In this document: piece by piece, positions 25,919 to 34,113 of the stretch
Numbering within the stretch: position 1 is the first letter of the stretch
How the letters are laid out: the number at the start of each line of letters is the position of its first letter
DNA from: an uncultured Anaerolineae bacterium
Lineage (GTDB): Bacteria; Chloroflexota; Anaerolineae; J036; Brachytrichaceae
Assembly: GCA_938034415.1 (NCBI GenBank)
Contig: CALHLE010000007.1
Location: forward strand, 1 to 55,620
Direction of reading: 5' to 3'
DNA length: 55,620 nucleotides
The notes under the pieces: model-generated
Told to the model about the DNA's origin: nothing
Database searches by the model: none
What the model saw: the letters and a program-made list of their open reading frames with translations, nothing else
Translations under genes and position numbers: made by a program

Positions 25919-26838
25919 TGCGTCAGCCATCGGAACAAGTTGCGCGCATAGGCGCGATTGTCAAACTCGTCGATGTCGGTGCCGGGTCCCGGCCCATTGT
26001 GAAAGGTGTTGCGGTCGCAGGTGCCGGCCAGCTTGCCCCCGCGCGCGTTCTCGCGCACCCACGTGCAAGCGACCACATCGCCGGGTTGGATCTTAGCCTG
26101 CTCCGCCGGCTGCAAAGCGCAGCCGCTGCGCTCCAGCGGCGAACACTTCGCCAACACTTGTTGCTCGCTGAGGCGCGCCGCCTTGATGAGGAATTGGCTG
26201 CTGCCCTCGGTGGCGAACGACGCTACGCCCTGCATGATGGGATGGCTGGTCACGATGTCGGTGATCTGCGTCGCCGGCTGGAAGTTGTCGGGGAACACCT
26301 CGATCCCGAATTGCTTCAGGAAGCTGTTGTCGCTGGCCCAGTTGTCCGGGCCGTATTGAAAGTCGGCATAGACGAGGATGCGGCCACCGGCATTGTAATA
26401 CTCGGTCAACGCGGCCACTTCGCCGGCGTCCAGCAGGCGACCGTTGGAGCCGAGCACGACCAGCGTATAAGGCGACAGCAGCGCCGGCGTGATCGCGGCG
26501 TTAGCCGTGAGGATGTATTCGTCCACCGATAACTTCAGATCGCCTTCTAGCACCTCGGCGCGCAGCCGCGAGAAGCTCTCCGGCTTGCTGCCGTCGTCGC
26601 GCACGCGCGAGTGCGGGTAGCCAGTCTATGGAATGTGATCGCCGTTGATAAACAACACGCGCTTACGGCCCTCGACGGCCATCCCCGGCAGGTAGGCGCG
26701 CGGGACCAGCGTCGCCGATGGCCTGCCTTGGCTGGGCGGATCGGTCGGCGCCGCCGTCGGCTGTGTGGGCGACGTGGCTGCCCCACAGGCTGCAAGGGCG
26801 ATGCACAGCACAGCGGCGAGCCAGAGTTGAGATCGCAC
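25915..26838 (-). pseudogene. Lipoprotein with GATase/DUF4350-like domain, interrupted by in-frame TAG
   Basis: Two adjacent open frames lie in the same phase and read as one gene split by a TAG at 26626-26628. The 5' part (GTG start at 26838) codes a lipoprotein signal (LCIALAACG), a Thr/Pro-rich linker and the first strand KRVLFINGDH. After the stop, translation resumes at once as TGYPHSRVRDDG and continues for about 235 residues with YTLVVLGSNGRLLDAGEV and YYNAGGRILVYADFQYG, a class I glutamine-amidotransferase-like fold seen in DUF4350 proteins. The intact product would be about 307 residues. A TATAAT 9 nt before the GTG and the ATGA overlap with the next gene show an otherwise intact operon. 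Causes could be a recent nonsense mutation, a sequencing error or readthrough. Confidence 0.8.
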
Positions 26839-26847
26839 AGCGCTTGG

Positions 26848-26853
26848 ATTATA
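26848..26853 (-). promoter_or_regulatory. Candidate -10 element (TATAAT), leaderless type
   Basis: A perfect TATAAT on the minus strand ends 9 nt before the GTG of the interrupted lipoprotein gene. It would drive the three-gene envelope cluster. Confidence 0.5.
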
Positions 26854-26887
26854 AGGGTGACGCTCCGATGCTCGCGCGTGGCGCGAC

Positions 26888-26893
26888 TAAAAT
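26888..26893 (+). promoter_or_regulatory. Candidate -10 element (TAAAAT), leaderless type
   Basis: TAAAAT ends 6 nt before the ATG of the aldolase at 26900. It is 35 nt from the opposing TATAAT of the lipoprotein gene, so the two promoters nearly abut. Confidence 0.5.
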
Positions 26894-26899
26894 CGCGCC

Positions 26900-27556
26900 A
26901 TGCTTCCCGTCGAACGTCGCCTGCGCGCGCTCCTTCGCGAGCAAGTCGTTGCCATTATTCGCGTCGCCGAAGCCGAGCGGGCGCTGGGGTTGGCGCGCGC
27001 CCTGATTGCAGGCGGCTTCCGCTGCGTGGAGGTCACGATGACCGTGCCCGGCGCGCTGGACGTGATCAAAACCCTGTGCGCCGACGCGCCCGAGGACGTG
27101 TTGATCGGCGCCGGCACGGTGACCAGCGCCGCCGAAGCGCGCCAATGCATCGAGGCCGGCGCGCAGTTCCTCGTCTCCCCGATCTGCGAGACCGACATCA
27201 TCCGCCCCAGCCGCGAGGCCGGCGTAGTCGCTATCCCCGCCGGCATGACGCCGACCGAGATCATGCACGCCTGGCGCCTAGGCGCGCACGTGGTCAAGGT
27301 CTTTCCCGCAGGCGCCATCGGCGGTCCGGCTTTCATCCGCGCCGTGCGCGGACCGTTGCCTGACATTCCGCTGTGGGTGAGCGGCGCTGTGCAGCCGCGC
27401 GAAACGCAAGCGTATCTGGCTGCCGGCGCGCAACTCGTCGGCTTGAACGCTGGCGCGCTCCCGAATTCCTTGGTTGAATCTGGCGACTGGGCCGGGCTGG
27501 CTGCTGCGGCCCGCGCCATGCTGGACGAAGCGCGTGGCGCGGCGAAAGTCGCTTGA
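26900..27556 (+). CDS. eda: 2-dehydro-3-deoxyphosphogluconate (KDPG) aldolase family protein
   Basis: A 218-residue class I aldolase. The catalytic Glu is in FRCVEVTMTVPGA (Glu 44), the GAGTV strand follows, and the Schiff-base Lys is in HVVKVFPAGAIGG (Lys 133). The signature order matches KDPG/KHG aldolases, which split KDPG into pyruvate and glyceraldehyde 3-phosphate in Entner-Doudoroff or uronate degradation. KDPGal or a related keto-acid is also possible as a substrate. No 6-phosphogluconate dehydratase or KDG kinase is next to it, although PfkB- and ROK-type kinases occur elsewhere in the window. It appears leaderless. Confidence 0.92.
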   Translation: MLPVERRLRALLREQVVAIIRVAEAERALGLARALIAGGFRCVEVTMTVPGALDVIKTLCADAPEDVLIGAGTVTSAAEARQCIEAGAQFLVSPICETDIIRPSREAGVVAIPAGMTPTEIMHAWRLGAHVVKVFPAGAIGGPAFIRAVRGPLPDIPLWVSGAVQPRETQAYLAAGAQLVGLNAGALPNSLVESGDWAGLAAAARAMLDEARGAAKVA

Positions 27557-27630
27557 CCGACAGGCGGAGATCCGCTGCGCTCGCGCATCGTCGTCTGGCC
27601 GCCAGTTGGCAGCCGTAAGCGGATACAAGA

Positions 27631-27636
27631 TACAAT
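27631..27636 (+). promoter_or_regulatory. Candidate -10 element (TACAAT) for the VanW gene
   Basis: TACAAT ends 41 nt before the ATG at 27678 in the gap after the aldolase, suggesting that the VanW gene has its own transcript. Confidence 0.35.
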
Positions 27637-27677
27637 TTGTCGCGTCATCCGCGCGCTGTTGCGAATACGCGCAAGCC

Positions 27678-29510
27678 ATGCTCAGGAGTTTGTTCCGACC
27701 GCTTTACTTGTTGTTCGCGATGCTGGTCGTCGGCCTGGCGTATGGGGTGGGCATGCTGGCCTACCACCACATCCACTACCAGAATCGCGTCTTTCCCGGC
27801 GTGCGTCTGCAGGGTATAGACCTGAGCGGCATGACGCCGGAGGAAGTTTTCGCCATCGCGCAACTCCAATCCCAGTACTTCCATTTGCCCGCGATCAGCG
27901 TGCAAGCCTCCGAACAGCGGTATGTCTTTCGGCCTGCCGACTTCGGCGTCGGACTCGATCCGGCGGAGACGGTGCGCGTCGCGCTCGGCGTGGGGCGCCA
28001 AGGTGACTTGCAGACGCAGATCCGCCAGCGCTTTGAGGCATGGTGGCGCGGGATAGATGTTTCGCCCGTTGTGCGGGTGGACGGCAGCGAGATCGCGCAC
28101 GTCGTGCGGCAAATCGCCAAGCAGACCGAGCGACCGGCCATAGATGCGCGCCTCGTGTTCGAGGGCGGCGTCCCGCGCGCGTTGCCGTCCCAGGTTGGTC
28201 GCGTGCTGGATGAGGCAATGGCCGCGCAACTGATCCGCTCGGCGCTGCTGATGAATCGGCCGACGGACATTGTATTGCCCTACAGGAGGGTTGAGCCAAA
28301 GGTCGCTTCGGTTGCCGCGGCGGCCGACGCAATCGCGCGCATGGTGAGCGATGATTTGGTCGTGATGGCGCCGCGCTGGGACGACGCCGGCAATCCACTG
28401 CCGCCGCTCGAAGCATTCCGCATCCGCAAAGAGGATCTGCTCGACTTCATGCTAATCGAGCAGCCGCCGGATGATCCGGCCAACATCACCGTGCGGATGC
28501 GCCGAGAAAAGCTGCGCGCGCTGGTCGAGCCGCTGGGCAAGGCTGTGGCGCAAAAAGCGCAGAACGCGCGCTTTGCGTTCAACCCGTCCACCGGCCAGCT
28601 GCGCGCCATCGCGCCCTCGCGCGACGCACGCGCGCTCGACATCGAAGCGACGCTGGACGCGTTAGAAGCCGCCGCGCGCAGCGCCAACCGGACTGTGACG
28701 CTCGTCGTCAACAGCACGCCGGCTGCTGTGCCGGCCACGGCCACTGCGCAGGACCTCGGCATCACCCAACTCATCACCCAGGCCACGACCTACTTCAAAG
28801 GCTCCAGCGCGGCTCGGCTGAACAACGTGAAGGTTGCCGCGGCGCGCTTCAACGGCGTCGTCATACCGCCCGGCGCGGTCTTTTCGTTCAACGAGCATCT
28901 GGGCGATGTGTCGGAGAAAGAAGGCTTCCAGGAAGGCTTGATCATTGTCGGCGACCGAACGGTGAAGGGCGTCGGCGGCGGCGTGTGCCAGGTCTCGACT
29001 ACAGCCTACCAGGCGGCGCTGCGCGCCGGCTTCCCCATCATCGAACGCTACCCGCATGGCTATCGCGTCAGCTACTACGAACGCGGCATGGGGCCCGGCT
29101 TCGACGCATCGGTGTTTTCGCCTTATGCAGACTTCAAATTTATCAACGACACGAACGCCCATCTGTTGATCGAAACGATCTACGATCCGGCGCGCGCGAC
29201 GCTCACTTTCAAGTTCTACGGCACGCCCGACGGCCGCCAGGTGACAATCAGCCCTGCCACAGTTACCGATGTGGTGCCACATGGGCCGGATATCTACGAG
29301 CGCGACACCGAGGGTGAAGTGCCGCCCGGCCAGGCCAAGCAGGTGGATTACGCTGTGGATGGCGCGACGGTCTTCTTCACGCGCGTCGTCACGCGCAATG
29401 GCGAGACGCTGATCAATGAGCGCGTGGTGAGCAGGTATGTGCCTTGGCAGGCGGTCTATCGCTACGGGCCAGGTTTCACGCCGCCGGAAGGCGCTATCGT
29501 CAGGAATTGA
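27678..29510 (+). CDS. VanW family protein with peptidoglycan-binding-like domain
   Basis: A 610-residue protein with an N-terminal membrane anchor (about 8-30). Two YoaR/PG_binding_4-like regions follow (about 40-180 and 210-380), starting GVRLQGIDLSGMTPEEV. The VanW domain (about 395-530) has its core motifs FSFNEHLGDVSEKEGF, GVGGGVCQVSTTAYQAA and FPIIERYPHGYRVSYY, with a conserved Cys. The remainder is a beta-rich tail (about 530-610). VanW proteins accompany some vancomycin clusters, but they are also widespread outer-surface proteins in Chloroflexota and Firmicutes without resistance genes, and no van gene is nearby. The frame is open 68 codons further up, overlapping the aldolase; the membrane anchor and homology start at the ATG at 27678. 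Confidence 0.9.
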   Translation: MLRSLFRPLYLLFAMLVVGLAYGVGMLAYHHIHYQNRVFPGVRLQGIDLSGMTPEEVFAIAQLQSQYFHLPAISVQASEQRYVFRPADFGVGLDPAETVRVALGVGRQGDLQTQIRQRFEAWWRGIDVSPVVRVDGSEIAHVVRQIAKQTERPAIDARLVFEGGVPRALPSQVGRVLDEAMAAQLIRSALLMNRPTDIVLPYRRVEPKVASVAAAADAIARMVSDDLVVMAPRWDDAGNPLPPLEAFRIRKEDLLDFMLIEQPPDDPANITVRMRREKLRALVEPLGKAVAQKAQNARFAFNPSTGQLRAIAPSRDARALDIEATLDALEAAARSANRTVTLVVNSTPAAVPATATAQDLGITQLITQATTYFKGSSAARLNNVKVAAARFNGVVIPPGAVFSFNEHLGDVSEKEGFQEGLIIVGDRTVKGVGGGVCQVSTTAYQAALRAGFPIIERYPHGYRVSYYERGMGPGFDASVFSPYADFKFINDTNAHLLIETIYDPARATLTFKFYGTPDGRQVTISPATVTDVVPHGPDIYERDTEGEVPPGQAKQVDYAVDGATVFFTRVVTRNGETLINERVVSRYVPWQAVYRYGPGFTPPEGAIVRN

Positions 29511-29541
29511 ACGCAGCCAGGCGTTGCGCCGGCAGGCCGAG

Positions 29542-30813
29542 TCAGGGGGCCGTCAAGGCGTTGATGGCCTGCTGAATGTGCGGATCGGCCTCGGCTGTAA
29601 AATCTTCCCAGGCTGTTTCGGAGAGGATGTTCGGCGTCACGCCTTTGCCGCGCCAACTATTGTTCTTCACACCAATGTAGTCGCCGGTGGGGACCTGGAT
29701 GCGCAGGCGCGAGCTGGGCAGCGTGGCCGTGGCGAATTGAGCAATCTGGCCGCTCGTCTGTGTCCCGATGATCTGCGCGCGGCCGAGGTCTTGTAAGAGG
29801 CCGGCGAACGCCTCGGCCTGTCCGCTGGTCAGCTCGCTGACCAGCACGGCCATCGGCACTTCTTGGGAGCCGGCGATGCTCTTCCCGGCGATCTCGATCT
29901 TCTCTTTCTTGCCGCGCGTTTGTACGATGCCGACTTGTCCGTTCACGAACAAGCTGAGCATCTCGTCCAGCGGGAACTCGCTGCCGCGGATGATGCGCAA
30001 ATCGAGCACAAGCCCATCTATGTTGCGCTCCGCGCTCAGATCGCGCAGCGCGTTGGCCGTGTCGGCGCGCATCGTGCCCAGTTGCGTCGGATTCGGCGCG
30101 ATGTAGCCGATGTTCGTGTCGGGCAAGCGCTTGTAGCTGATCGGGCTGCGCGGCTCGACCGGGCGGCGCGTCAAGGTGAGATCGCGCGGCGGCTGACCGG
30201 GCGTGCGCACGGTGACGGTGACCTTGCTGCCGGCCTCGCCGCGCAATTTGGGGATCAGCTCGGCGCGCTTGGCGAACGTGACCGGCTCACCTTCGATGGC
30301 GATGATGGCATCGTGTGGCTTGATGCCGGCGCGATCGGCCGGGGAATCGGGATACACGGCCAACACCAAGAGGCGATCCTTGCCCTCGCGCGGCAGGTCA
30401 ATCAAGACGCCGATGCCGGAATACGCTCCTGAGCCGCCAGATGGCGGCTGGCTTTGCGCGGGTGGAAGCACGATCACGTCTTCATCGTTCAGCGCTGCGA
30501 TGATCTTCTGCAAGCTCTCGACGAAGCGCGCCTCGTTGCCATCGCCTTGTGCGATCTTCAAGCGTTCCGCATCAACTATCGTCTGCCACTCGTCGTTGAT
30601 GGCGTCGGCGTTGAGATAGGCGTCGCGCAAGCTCTGCACGGCGAAGTCGAAGTCGCGTAGTTGCGCGGCGACCTTGGGCGACACATCCACCGGCGCGGCC
30701 GGCGTCACTCGGCGGTTGAAGAGAGTGCCCAATCCGGGGCTGCCCACGCATGCCGTGAGCGTGAGCAGCATCGCTAAACCCGGTCCAACCAACCAACGGC
30801 TTACCCTGCTCAT
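29542..30813 (-). CDS. S41 (tail-specific) peptidase-like lipoprotein with PDZ domain, altered active site
   Basis: A 423-residue protein with a lipoprotein signal (LTLTAC, Cys 22). A PDZ domain lies at about 125-220 (SGIGVLIDL, SPADRAGIKPHDAIIAIEG), and an S41 core at about 230-385 (DGLVLDLR, MAVLVSELTSGQAEAFAGL, GRAQIIGTQTSG). In typical CtpA enzymes the core reads S-A-S-A-S-E and then F-G-K-G. Here the nucleophile region is TSGQAE, with Ser 330 one place early, and the Lys site is Gln 356. The usual RGNPGG loop is also degraded. It may be a peptide-binding relative or use a different dyad. The frame is open up to 31041, but the signal peptide starts at the ATG at 30813. Confidence 0.82.
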   Translation of the reverse strand: MSRVSRWLVGPGLAMLLTLTACVGSPGLGTLFNRRVTPAAPVDVSPKVAAQLRDFDFAVQSLRDAYLNADAINDEWQTIVDAERLKIAQGDGNEARFVESLQKIIAALNDEDVIVLPPAQSQPPSGGSGAYSGIGVLIDLPREGKDRLLVLAVYPDSPADRAGIKPHDAIIAIEGEPVTFAKRAELIPKLRGEAGSKVTVTVRTPGQPPRDLTLTRRPVEPRSPISYKRLPDTNIGYIAPNPTQLGTMRADTANALRDLSAERNIDGLVLDLRIIRGSEFPLDEMLSLFVNGQVGIVQTRGKKEKIEIAGKSIAGSQEVPMAVLVSELTSGQAEAFAGLLQDLGRAQIIGTQTSGQIAQFATATLPSSRLRIQVPTGDYIGVKNNSWRGKGVTPNILSETAWEDFTAEADPHIQQAINALTAP

Positions 30814-30935
30814 CTTCGACTTCGCCTCGCTATTCCCTGAACGCAGTTGCTCAAACTCGAAGATTGTCTGCGCGTCCACATCTGAATGGTGGTGACTGGG
30901 ACGAGGGCCGCGCGCCTGCCAGGCGTGGCTGTGCT

Positions 30936-30952
30936 GCAATAAATTATATTGC
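30936..30952. promoter_or_regulatory. AT-rich palindrome with TATAAT, upstream of the S41-like gene
   Basis: GCAATA (30936-30941) and TATTGC (30947-30952) form an inverted repeat around AATTA. On the minus strand it contains a TATAAT at 30948-30943, about 130 nt before the ATG at 30813. It could be a promoter overlapping an operator. The rest of the 287-base gap 30814-31100 shows no gene, RNA or hairpin that I can support. Confidence 0.35.
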
Positions 30953-31100
30953 GGCGCATGGGCGTCCTCGCCTATGCGGTAGCCACATTGGCCTAAGTGG
31001 TGGGGGGCTTGAACGCGGGCGTCAAATTGCGCGACGCACAACGGGCATCAAGTCCGTCACAACCCATTCGCTTCTCCGGCGGCGTTCATTCTGCCTGCGC

Positions 31101-31943
31101 TCATCGCACGCGGCAAAAATTGGTCAGGGTGCCGATTCGCTCGATCTCAACCGTGACTTCATCGCCGTCCTTCAACCACACCGGCGGCTTCATGCCCATG
31201 CCCACGCCCGGCGGCGTGCCGGTGGCGATCAGGTCGCCCGGCATTAGCGTCATGAACTTGCTGAGATATGACACCAGCGCCGCCACGCCGAAGATCATCT
31301 CGCGCGTGTTGGAGTTCTGCACTACGTTGCTGTTCACCCGGCAGCGGATGGCCAGGTTTTGCGGGTCGGGGATTTCATCGGCGGTGACCAGGCACGGGCC
31401 GATCGGGCAAAAGCCATCGAGCGTCTTGCCCAGCGTGAACTGTTTGGCGCTGTCGGTGAGCTGGATGTCGCGTGCGCTCACGTCGTTCACGCAAGTGTAG
31501 CCGCCGACATAGGCCAGGGCGTCTTCCTGGCTAACGCGGTAGCACGGCTTGCCGATGACCACGCCTAACTCGGCCTCCCAATCCACCTGCTGCGTCACGT
31601 CGGCATACCAGGTGATGACATCGCCCGGATGCGCCAGGGCATTGGCGAACTTGGCGAATACCACCGGCCGCGCGGGCGGCTGCGCGTTGCTCTCTTTGAC
31701 ATGGTCCATGTAGTTCAGGCCGATGCAGATGAAGGAGCGCGGCGTGAACGGCGCGCGCAGGCGCGGCGGAGCCGGCATCCGCCGCGCGGGATCGGCCATC
31801 AGCCGCTCGGCCTGCGCCCGCGCCGGGGGATTCGATGCGATCTCGAGCGCACTGCCTACTTCGGTGAGGTCTACGGCGCCGCCGTCGGGGTGCAGTGCGC
31901 CCACGCCGGTACGCCCGTCGAGTTCGTAGGTGATGAGTTTCAT
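31101..31943 (-). CDS. Fumarylacetoacetate hydrolase family protein
   Basis: A 280-residue enzyme of the FAH superfamily, which cleaves or hydrates 2-keto acids such as acylpyruvates. The catalytic region shows FICIGLNYMDHVKES, then the metal ligands in VDWEAELGVVIG. GYTCVNDVSARDIQ, TLDGFCPIGPCLVT and the end GDLIATGTPPGVGMGMKPP are all usual for the 280-residue bacterial members. Candidate substrates include acylpyruvate, 2,4-diketo-3-deoxy sugar acids and homoprotocatechuate products. The frame is open to 32030, but the N-terminal domain begins MKLITYELDG at the ATG at 31943, 9 nt after a TACACT. No aromatic-degradation genes are nearby. Confidence 0.92.
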   Translation of the reverse strand: MKLITYELDGRTGVGALHPDGGAVDLTEVGSALEIASNPPARAQAERLMADPARRMPAPPRLRAPFTPRSFICIGLNYMDHVKESNAQPPARPVVFAKFANALAHPGDVITWYADVTQQVDWEAELGVVIGKPCYRVSQEDALAYVGGYTCVNDVSARDIQLTDSAKQFTLGKTLDGFCPIGPCLVTADEIPDPQNLAIRCRVNSNVVQNSNTREMIFGVAALVSYLSKFMTLMPGDLIATGTPPGVGMGMKPPVWLKDGDEVTVEIERIGTLTNFCRVR

Positions 31944-31952
31944 AGCGTGCGA

Positions 31953-31958
31953 AGTGTA
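31953..31958 (-). promoter_or_regulatory. Candidate -10 element (TACACT), leaderless type
   Basis: TACACT on the minus strand ends 9 nt before the ATG at 31943, and no Shine-Dalgarno is present. Confidence 0.4.
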
Positions 31959-32100
31959 AGCCAGATTCGCCGGGCTTGCCGGCCTGCTCGGTTTGCGCGG
32001 ATAATACGCACAGCCGTCCACACTGCGCACGATGCCCCCTTCCCACTAAGGCTCAAACTGAACAGGGATCGGCTCTCGATCCAGGCCAAGACTAGAGTTG

Positions 32101-34113
32101 ATGCACGATATTCCCCTGCTGATCAACATCGCCGTTGCGCTCGGCGTGGCGTTCTTGGGTGGCGTGCTCGCCCGGCGTGTCGGCCTGCCGACCATCGTCG
32201 GATATTTGCTCGCCGGCGTCGCCATCGGTCCCTTCAGCCCGGCGTTCGTCGGCGATGTGGAGACCATCAGCCAGCTCGCCGAGCTGGGGGTGATCTTCCT
32301 CATGTTTGGCGTTGGCATTCACTTCTCGCTCCGTGATTTGTGGCAGGTGCGCAGCGTCGCCTTGCCAGGCGCGATCTTGCAGATGATTGCTGCTTCTGCA
32401 CTGGGGTTCGCATTCACGCGCCTGTGGGGGTGGTCGGTCACGTCCGGCTTGGTGCTCGGCGTGGCAGTCTCGGTGGCAAGCACGGTGGTGCTACTGCGCG
32501 GGCTGATGGATAACGGTCTGTTGAATACCAAGCATGGTCGCGTCGCGGTAGGCTGGCTGGTGTTGGAAGACCTGGCCAGTGTGCTGATTCTGGTCACGCT
32601 GCCGGTGGTCGCGGCGGCCGGCCCGAACGCCGGCGCACAGAACATTGCCTGGACGGTGGTCAAAGCAGGCGCTTTCGTGGCGTTGACGCTATTTGTCGGC
32701 GGACGCGTCGTGCCGTGGGTATTGCTGCGCGTTGCGCACACGCGTTCGCGCGAGCTGTTCATCCTGTTGGTGCTGGTGCTGGCGCTGGGCACAGCCATTA
32801 GCTCCTCAGAATTGTTCGGCGTGTCGCTGGCGTTGGGTGCGTTCCTGGCCGGGGTGATCATCAGCGAGTCCCCGCTCAGCCATCAGGCCGGCGCCGATCT
32901 GTTACCTTTCCGCGAGGCGTTCGCCGTGCTGTTCTTTGTGTCGGTGGGCATGCTGGTCAACCCAGCATACTTGATCGCCAACGCCGGGCAAGTGCTGGCG
33001 CTCACCGCGCTCATTGTGATCGGCAAACCGGTCATCACAATCTTGCTGGGGACGATTCTGCCGGCGCCAGCGCGCACCTCGCTGGTCGTTGCTGCCGGCC
33101 TCAGCCAGATCGGCGAATTCTCGTTCATCATCGGCCAGGCGGGGTTGAATTTGGGCTTGCTCGATCGCGATCAGTACTCGCTCATCCTGGCCGGGTCGCT
33201 GCTGTCCATCACGCTGAACCCGTTCATGTATCGGCTGATTCGCTCGGCCGAGTCGGTTCTGCGCCGCTGGCCGGCATTTTGGCAGCGGTTGGACAAGCAT
33301 GGCCCGGAGCAGCCGCTGCCGCGCGAGACCCTGAGCGACCACGTGGTGATCGTTGGCTACGGGCGGGTTGGCCGACACATCGTAGATGTGCTCGGATCGC
33401 TCGGCATTCCCCATCTGGTCGTAGACTCCGACGCGACGCGCGTCGCTGCCCTGGAGCAGCGTGGCGTCCCGACGTTATTCGGCGACGCGGCGAACTCGGA
33501 AATCCTGGCGCATGCGCACTTGCTGCGCGCCCGGGCGTTGGTTGTGGCGCTCCCCGATGAAGCCACGACAGAAATGACGGTGATGAGCGCGCGTCGGCTC
33601 GCGCCCGATGTGCCGATCATTGCACGAGCGATCACACCGGACGGTGTCAAGCGACTGGCCATGCTGGGCGCGCAAGACGTGATTCATCCAGAGCTGGAAG
33701 GTGGGCTGGAGATCGTCCGCCACACGCTGCTGCGACTCGGCTTGCCGATTCGCGAGGTGCAACAATACGCCGATGCGGTGCGGCGTGAGCACTACGATGT
33801 CGGTGCCGGCGCGGAGCGACATGCGCTGCGACAGTTCATGGAAGCCGCGCAGATCCTCGAAATCACGCTCTTTGAGTTAGCAGAGGGCAGCCCGGTCGCC
33901 GGCATCACGTTAGCAGAGGCGGATATCCGTGGGCGGACGGGCGCGTCGGTGGTCGTCATCCTGCGCGGGCAGCAGATTATGCCAAACCCGAAATCGCACA
34001 CTGTGCTGCTGCCGGGCGACCATATCGGCCTGGTCGGTGACGTGGAACAGATCGCCGCCGCCGAGCAGATCATCACCCAACCGGCGCGCATTGAGGCGCG
34101 GTCGGTCACCTGA
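32101..34113 (+). CDS. CPA2 cation:proton antiporter with TrkA domains (KefB/YbaL-like)
   Basis: A 670-residue membrane transporter. About 12 helices occupy residues 5-380 (GLPTIVGYLLAGVAIGP, LGVIFLMFGVGIHFS, VSLALGAFLAGVIISES). A TrkA-N/RCK nucleotide-binding domain follows at about 412-530 (HVVIVGYGRVGRHIV, then a dinucleotide Asp in VVDSD). A TrkA-C domain ends the protein (about 580-660, RGTGASV-like strand and LPGDHIGLVGD). Such proteins exchange K+ or Na+ for protons under NAD(H) or nucleotide control. The ATG at 32101 follows an in-frame TTG at 32098. The gene overlaps the tail of the convergent peptidase gene by 8 bp. Confidence 0.92.
   Translation: MHDIPLLINIAVALGVAFLGGVLARRVGLPTIVGYLLAGVAIGPFSPAFVGDVETISQLAELGVIFLMFGVGIHFSLRDLWQVRSVALPGAILQMIAASALGFAFTRLWGWSVTSGLVLGVAVSVASTVVLLRGLMDNGLLNTKHGRVAVGWLVLEDLASVLILVTLPVVAAAGPNAGAQNIAWTVVKAGAFVALTLFVGGRVVPWVLLRVAHTRSRELFILLVLVLALGTAISSSELFGVSLALGAFLAGVIISESPLSHQAGADLLPFREAFAVLFFVSVGMLVNPAYLIANAGQVLALTALIVIGKPVITILLGTILPAPARTSLVVAAGLSQIGEFSFIIGQAGLNLGLLDRDQYSLILAGSLLSITLNPFMYRLIRSAESVLRRWPAFWQRLDKHGPEQPLPRETLSDHVVIVGYGRVGRHIVDVLGSLGIPHLVVDSDATRVAALEQRGVPTLFGDAANSEILAHAHLLRARALVVALPDEATTEMTVMSARRLAPDVPIIARAITPDGVKRLAMLGAQDVIHPELEGGLEIVRHTLLRLGLPIREVQQYADAVRREHYDVGAGAERHALRQFMEAAQILEITLFELAEGSPVAGITLAEADIRGRTGASVVVILRGQQIMPNPKSHTVLLPGDHIGLVGDVEQIAAAEQIITQPARIEARSVT

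Noticed and set aside
26604-26640. Genetic-code reassignment of TAG
   Set aside because: I noticed only this single in-frame TAG inside a gene, so mutation, error or local readthrough is more likely than a recoded genome.
27678-29510. Vancomycin resistance determinant
   Set aside because: It has the VanW domain only; no VanA, VanH, VanX or VanRS genes are near, and VanW-domain proteins are common without resistance.
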